Below are positions 59,656 through 64,000 of a DNA stretch of 64,000 nucleotides, one piece after another. This stretch comes from Solirubrum sp044628455 (GTDB lineage Bacteria > Bacteroidota > Bacteroidia > Cytophagales > Hymenobacteraceae). The stretch lies in assembly GCF_044628455.1 (NCBI RefSeq), contig NZ_JBIYZW010000003.1:620001-684000 (forward strand), written 5' to 3'. The notes below the pieces were generated by a model, which searched no databases, had not been told where the DNA came from, and saw only the letters and a list, made by a program, of their open reading frames with translations. Position numbers and translations under genes: made by a program. Within the stretch, counting starts at the first letter, position 1. Every line of letters begins with the position of its first letter.

Positions 59656-59862
59656 TCATTCCTCCTGGTATTCCAGAATATCCCCCGGCTGGCAGTCCAG
59701 GGCCTTGCAGATGGCTTCGAGGGTGCTGAAGCGGATGGCCTTGGCCTTGCCCGTTTTCAGGATGGACAGGTTGGACAAGGTCAGGTCGACCTTGCCGGAC
59801 AGCTCGTTGAGCGACATTTTGCGCTTGGCCATCATCACGTCCAGGTTCACGACGATGGGCAT
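59656..59862 (-). CDS. Small HTH transcriptional regulator
   Basis: 68 residues, a single Cro/C1-type helix-turn-helix (MSLNELSGKVDLTLSNLSILKTGKAKAIRFSTLE first half), with no effector domain. It lies 2 bp after the DUF2975 membrane gene on the same strand. DUF2975 with a short HTH protein is a classic two-gene pair in Bacteroidota and Firmicutes, with the membrane protein likely controlling the HTH protein. The operator is not identified. Confidence 0.9.
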   Translation of the reverse strand: MPIVVNLDVMMAKRKMSLNELSGKVDLTLSNLSILKTGKAKAIRFSTLEAICKALDCQPGDILEYQEE

Positions 59863-59864
59863 GC

Positions 59865-60392
59865 TCAGATGGTTAGCTCGTGTTCGGACTGCAGGTCGAT
59901 GCCCTTCTGGAATACCTGCGCTACCACGAACAGGATGCCGGCCAGAAACAGGAACTCGCCGCCGGCCCAGCCTCCGGGCGCGTCCAGGCCCCGCTTTAGC
60001 AGCCAGTCGCTGTAGCCCTCGGCCAGCAGCGCCACGATGCCGGCGCCCAGGGCCGCGTGGCTGATCTGGGCGATGAGCCCGCCCACGGCCGGGCTGAAGG
60101 GCTGCTCGAAGTTGAGCTTGGCGAAAATAGCCGTTACCAGGTAGGCCATATAAGCCTTGGCACCCCACAGATACAGCAGCAGCGACCCCACGCCGAGGTA
60201 GTGCCGGCGGCTGGCCGTTTGCAGCGCGTGCAGGTCCAGGCCCATATACAGGTCGCGGGCCGCGTCGGCATTCACAAATAGGCTCACCAGCAACGAAACG
60301 GCCAGGGCTCCGGTCTTGATGCACAGGCCGATGAAGATAACCCAGAAGACCACCTGCATGGTGGTCAGAATGGTTTGACTGCGGGTTTCCAT
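59865..60392 (-). CDS. DUF2975 membrane protein
   Basis: 175 residues with four hydrophobic helices (about 10-38, 66-88, 100-122 and 145-162) and short loops; the helix order and length match DUF2975. First gene of a two-gene operon with the HTH protein, whose start codon follows after 2 bp. The family is thought to signal from the membrane to its HTH partner. Divergent from pyrG. Confidence 0.9.
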   Translation of the reverse strand: METRSQTILTTMQVVFWVIFIGLCIKTGALAVSLLVSLFVNADAARDLYMGLDLHALQTASRRHYLGVGSLLLYLWGAKAYMAYLVTAIFAKLNFEQPFSPAVGGLIAQISHAALGAGIVALLAEGYSDWLLKRGLDAPGGWAGGEFLFLAGILFVVAQVFQKGIDLQSEHELTI

Positions 60393-60649
60393 GGGAAGGT
60401 GAAGGTTGGTGAAGGTTGAAACGGGAAAGGTGAAGCGGCCTGGGCAGTGGCAGGAGCGGGGCAGCCGACAGGTTTAGCCGCCGGGGATACGCAAGCCGCT
60501 TGATGTTGCAATTGTCAACAAAAATTTATTGATAAACAATAAATATCTGCTTTTTTCACCTAACCCTGCGGGGGGCCGCGGCCGCCTATCCGAAGCGGTG
60601 GCCGGCGCAGTTTTCGGCGCCACAGCCGACGCCACCCCACATATTCCCC

Positions 60650-60657
60650 TACCTTTG
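60650..60657 (+). promoter_or_regulatory. -7 promoter element of pyrG
   Basis: TACCTTTG, an exact TAnnTTTG match, 9 bp before the ATG at 60667, so the leader is very short. Confidence 0.6.
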
Positions 60658-60666
60658 TTTCCCGTT

Positions 60667-62322
60667 ATGCCAGACCGAATCCCCACCCCCCCGGCTGCAA
60701 CGGCCAAGTTCATTTTTGTCACCGGCGGAGTTACCTCCTCCCTGGGCAAGGGCATTATCTCGGCCTCGCTGGCCAAGCTTTTGCAGGCCCGCGGCTTCCG
60801 GGTCACCATCCAGAAGTTCGACCCCTACATCAACATCGACCCGGGCACGCTCAACCCCTACGAGCACGGCGAGTGTTACGTAACCGACGACGGAGCCGAA
60901 ACCGACCTCGACCTGGGCCACTACGAGCGGTTCCTGAACGTGCCCACCTCGCAGGCCAACAACGTGACTACCGGCCGCATCTACGACACGGTGATTCGCC
61001 GCGAGCGGGAGGGCGCCTTCCTGGGCAAGACGGTGCAGGTGGTGCCCCACATCACCGATGAGATTAAGCGCCGCATGCTGCTGCTGGGCCAGAGCGGCGA
61101 GTTCGACGTGGTCATCACCGAAATCGGCGGCTGCATCGGCGACATCGAGTCGCTGCCCTTCGTGGAGGCCGTGCGCCAGCTGCGCTGGGAGCTGCCGCCC
61201 AACGATTCGCTGGTGATTCACCTCACGCTGTTGCCCTACCTGAAGGCGGCCGGCGAGCTGAAAACCAAGCCCACCCAGCACTCGGTGCGCGATTTGCGCG
61301 AGGCCGGTTTGCAGCCCGACATCCTGGTGTGCCGCTCCGAGCACCCCATCCCGGTGGAGATGCGCAAGAAGATTGCCCTGTTCTGCAACGTGCAAATCAA
61401 CTCCGTCATCGAGTCGCTCGACGCCGACTCGATTTACTCGGTGCCGCTGCTCATGCGCAAGGAAAAGCTCGACGAGCGCGTCATCAAGAAAATGAAGCTC
61501 ACCGGCGGCGCGCCCGAGCCCGACCTGGAAATCTGGAAGGATTTCCTGGGCAAGCTGAAAAATCCCACCGAGGAAGTGACCGTGGCTTTGGTGGGCAAGT
61601 ACGTGGAGCTGCCCGACGCCTACAAGTCCATCCTGGAAGCCTTCGTGCACGCCGGCGCCCAGAACGAGTGTCGCGTGACGGTGCGCATGATTCAGAGTGA
61701 GCACATCAGCCCCGAAAACGTGGCCCAGCTGCTGCACGGTGCCGATGGCGTGCTGGTGGCGCCGGGCTTCGGCGAGCGGGGCTTCGAGGGCAAGCTGGCC
61801 GCCATCCGCTACGTGCGCGAGGCGGGCATTCCGTTCTTCGGTATTTGCCTGGGCATGCAGTGCGCCGTGGTGGAGTTTGCCCGCAACGTGCTGGGCCTGG
61901 AAGGCGCCAACTCCACGGAGATGGACGCGCAGACCCCGCACCCGGTTATCGGCCTGATGGCCGAGCAGAAAAACATCACCCAGAAGGGCGGCACCATGCG
62001 CTTGGGTGCCTACGCCTGCGAGCTGCGCAAGGGCTCCAAGGCCGCCAAGGCCTACGGCCGCCACCACATCGAGGAGCGCCACCGCCACCGCTACGAGTTC
62101 AACAACGAGTTTCTCAAGCAATTCGAGGACGCGGGCATGCTGGCCTCGGGCGTGAACCCCGACACCGGTCTGGTGGAAATGATTGAGCTGCGCGACCATC
62201 CCTGGTTTGTGGCCGGGCAGTTTCATCCCGAGCTGAAAAGCACGGTGCAGAACCCGCACCCGCTGTTCGTGCGCTTCGTGCGCGCCGCCATTCAGCACCA
62301 CAAGCAGCTGGTGGCCGTGTAG
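60667..62322 (+). CDS. pyrG: CTP synthase
   Basis: 551 residues from the ATG at 60667. The N-terminal synthetase domain has the P-loop VTGGVTSSLGKGI (near 18-30) and FDPYINIDPGTLNPYEHGE (near 51-69). The C-terminal glutaminase domain has the nucleophile in FFGICLGMQCAVVEF (near 398) and the HPE triad part in GQFHPELKST. It aminates UTP to CTP with glutamine and ATP in the cytoplasm. Normal length, no insertion. It precedes yidC, as usual in this phylum. Confidence 0.97.
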   Translation: MPDRIPTPPAATAKFIFVTGGVTSSLGKGIISASLAKLLQARGFRVTIQKFDPYINIDPGTLNPYEHGECYVTDDGAETDLDLGHYERFLNVPTSQANNVTTGRIYDTVIRREREGAFLGKTVQVVPHITDEIKRRMLLLGQSGEFDVVITEIGGCIGDIESLPFVEAVRQLRWELPPNDSLVIHLTLLPYLKAAGELKTKPTQHSVRDLREAGLQPDILVCRSEHPIPVEMRKKIALFCNVQINSVIESLDADSIYSVPLLMRKEKLDERVIKKMKLTGGAPEPDLEIWKDFLGKLKNPTEEVTVALVGKYVELPDAYKSILEAFVHAGAQNECRVTVRMIQSEHISPENVAQLLHGADGVLVAPGFGERGFEGKLAAIRYVREAGIPFFGICLGMQCAVVEFARNVLGLEGANSTEMDAQTPHPVIGLMAEQKNITQKGGTMRLGAYACELRKGSKAAKAYGRHHIEERHRHRYEFNNEFLKQFEDAGMLASGVNPDTGLVEMIELRDHPWFVAGQFHPELKSTVQNPHPLFVRFVRAAIQHHKQLVAV

Positions 62323-62480
62323 CCGCGCGGGGCCGGCGGCCGGGCTCCGGCTCGGCCGGCCCCGCGCGGCCGACGCTACTGGCCAATTTGTCAGGCTGCT
62401 AGCCCCGCGCCCGGTTGTTGCCACGGGCCTCAACCCGGGCTCAAGTTGGCGCGGGTGTAGGCAGTTGGTTGATTGCCACG

Positions 62481-62488
62481 TACTTTTG
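62481..62488 (+). promoter_or_regulatory. -7 promoter element of yidC
   Basis: TACTTTTG, an exact TAnnTTTG match, with a leader of about 60 nt before the yidC ATG. Confidence 0.6.
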
Positions 62489-62555
62489 CGGTTCGTTTCG
62501 GCAGTCCCGGCTGCTGGTCGGCGCTAACTGCCTTTTACCCAATACCCATCCATTC

Positions 62556-64000
62556 ATGGATAAGAACCAGGCCACTGGCCTAATGCTCATTTCGGCCATG
62601 CTGCTGGCGTACCTGCTGTTCTTCGCCCCGAAGAAGGAGGAGCAGGCCGCCGCCGAAAAACCGGCCAAAGCCGCCGCGGCGGCCCCCGCCGCGCCCGCCC
62701 CGCTCGACTCGGCCGCCCGCACGCGCCTGCTCGGCGCCTTCGCCGCCGCGGCCCAGGGCACGGCCGAAACCGTGGAGCTGCGCAACCAGCACCTGACGGT
62801 AACCTTCTCGACCCGCGGCGGCCGCCCCGAAGTGGTGCGCCTGAACGAGGAGAAAACCTTCTTCGAGCAGCCCCTCTACCTGCTCGACAAGCAGAGCGGC
62901 GCCATCGACGTGCAGCTGCCCACCCAGGACGGCCGCAAGGTGAAGCTCGCCGACTTGTACTTCCGCCCCTCGGCGGTGCAGCCCGTGACGGTGGGCGGCA
63001 AGCAAGGCAAGCAGGTGGTCTTCGTGGCCGAGGTGGCGCCGGGCCAGCAGATCGAGCAGACCTACACCCTGCTCGACGACAGCTACCAGGTGGGCTACAA
63101 CCTGAAGCTAATGGGCCTGAGCAGCCTCGTGTCGGCCGAGCCGCTGACGCTCAACTGGCTGGACCGCGTGCGCCAGACCGAGAAGAGCATCAAGCAGAAC
63201 CGCAACCACTCGACCATCAACTACTACCTGGCCGAAGACGACCTGGGCACCATTGCCGAGGCCTCGGAGTCGCCCGAAACCCAGGAGGTGAGCACCCCGG
63301 TGAAGTGGCTGGGCCACAAGCACGACTTCTTCACGGCCGGCCTGGTGGCGGGCAACGAGTTCAGCAAGGGCGTCTTCAAGACCACGGTGGATTTGAACGA
63401 CTCCACCTTCATCAAGACCCTGCACAGCTCGGTGCAGATACCGGCCGCCGACGTGCAGTCGGCCACGGGTGCGCAGATGCAGTTCTTCTTCGGCCCCAAC
63501 TCCTTCCCGGTGCTCAAGCAGGTAGCGCCCGAGTTTGAGCGCAACGTGTACCTGGGTTGGGGCCTGTTCCGCTGGGTGAACCGCTTCCTGGTGATTCCGG
63601 TGTTCAACTTCCTCGAAGCCTACATCAGCTCCTACGGGTTGATCATCGTCATCCTGGTGGTCATCATCAAGCTGCTGCTCTGGCCGCTGGTATACAAGTC
63701 CTACCTCTCGCAGGCCAAGATGCGCGTGCTCAAGCCTGAGGTCGACGCCATCAAGGAAAAGTACGGCGACGACCAGATGAAGGTGCAGCAGGAAACCATG
63801 AAGCTCTACCAGAGCACGGGCTCCAGCCCGCTGGCCGGCTGCATTCCCATGCTGGCCACCATTCCCATCTTGCTGGCCTTGTTCCAGTTTTTCCCCAACG
63901 CCATTGAGCTGCGCGGCGAGTCGTTTTTGTGGGCCACCGACCTGAGCACCTACGACGACCCCATCAAGCTGCCGTTTGCCCTGCCCTACATGGGTTCGCA
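62556..64000 (+). CDS. yidC: Membrane protein insertase YidC (3' end cut by the window edge)
   Basis: About 481 codons are visible from the ATG at 62556 (MDKNQATGLMLISAMLLAYLLFFAP), open to the end of the window. An N-terminal membrane helix (about 7-24), a low-complexity A/P-rich linker (30-50), then the large periplasmic beta-sandwich domain (about 70-340) of the Gram-negative YidC, and the start of the conserved insertase core: IIVILVVIIKLLLWPLVYKS near 365, the MKVQQETMKLYQSTG cytoplasmic hairpin and PLAGCIPMLATIPILLALFQFF. It inserts membrane proteins alone or with SecYEG. The C-terminal two helices lie outside the window. Confidence 0.96.
   Translation, partial: MDKNQATGLMLISAMLLAYLLFFAPKKEEQAAAEKPAKAAAAAPAAPAPLDSAARTRLLGAFAAAAQGTAETVELRNQHLTVTFSTRGGRPEVVRLNEEKTFFEQPLYLLDKQSGAIDVQLPTQDGRKVKLADLYFRPSAVQPVTVGGKQGKQVVFVAEVAPGQQIEQTYTLLDDSYQVGYNLKLMGLSSLVSAEPLTLNWLDRVRQTEKSIKQNRNHSTINYYLAEDDLGTIAEASESPETQEVSTPVKWLGHKHDFFTAGLVAGNEFSKGVFKTTVDLNDSTFIKTLHSSVQIPAADVQSATGAQMQFFFGPNSFPVLKQVAPEFERNVYLGWGLFRWVNRFLVIPVFNFLEAYISSYGLIIVILVVIIKLLLWPLVYKSYLSQAKMRVLKPEVDAIKEKYGDDQMKVQQETMKLYQSTGSSPLAGCIPMLATIPILLALFQFFPNAIELRGESFLWATDLSTYDDPIKLPFALPYMGS

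Noticed and set aside
54010..60392. Defence island
   Set aside because: No nuclease, helicase, ATPase, reverse transcriptase or toxin-antitoxin genes with recognisable motifs were found here; the genes are small metabolic or stress-type families.

Overview
The window looks like chromosome from a high-GC member of the Bacteroidota, most likely Hymenobacter or a close relative in the Cytophagales. The main evidence is a protein with a C-terminal type IX secretion sorting domain, repeated use of the Bacteroidota promoter -7 element TAnnTTTG, near-absence of Shine-Dalgarno sites, a six-domain ribosomal protein S1, and Bacteroidota-type gene orders (ftsX, DUF3098, uppP, truB, ribF; parB, DUF5683, dapB, lepB; pyrG, yidC). 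This is inference from gene content; no 16S gene is present.

Layout. 0-9 kb: membrane genes (two tandem paralogues, SpoIIM-like, divergent RDD), an acetyltransferase-nitrilase fusion, a T9SS cargo protein and the two subunits of a 3-oxoacid CoA-transferase. 9-21 kb: a core block on the minus strand (ftsX to ribF, then the very large TamB gene), and a plus-strand block with tsaD, a thioesterase, smpB, an NlpC/P60 hydrolase and an HNH nuclease. 22-31 kb: two tandem fatty-acid desaturases, an FkbM methyltransferase, a porin, an alpha/beta hydrolase, lipoproteins, an AraC regulator and a cupin. 31-45 kb: rpsA, tRNA-Cys, a YitT transporter, a secreted nuclease, cyanophycin synthetase, kdsA, methyltransferases, apaG and ung. 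46-51 kb: lepB, dapB, DUF5683, parB and a PBP4-type carboxypeptidase. 51.5-60.4 kb: an accessory stretch, all on the minus strand, of small cupin, NTF2-like, DUF1801, YdeI, DinB, PhzF, DUF4256 and methyltransferase genes, several HTH regulators and a duplicated 103-residue family. 60.6-64 kb: pyrG and the 5' part of yidC.

The most striking feature is not a gene. At least seven intergenic spaces hold degenerate tandem arrays with a unit of exactly 7 or 9 bp, at most loci arranged as two inverted arrays around a unique core and butting directly against the flanking start or stop codons. Unit sequences differ between loci, but the architecture is the same, and three loci (20.4, 47.2 and 49.9 kb) share one heptad family (GTYACNT). 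The most elaborate case lies between ung and lepB (45394-45937): nonamer arms enclose a 42-bp tandem repeat, three copies of a hairpin, and a 100-N assembly gap that falls inside the hairpin repeats.

Limits: functions come from motif and family recognition by eye. Start sites were chosen from context. No database search or folding calculation was run.
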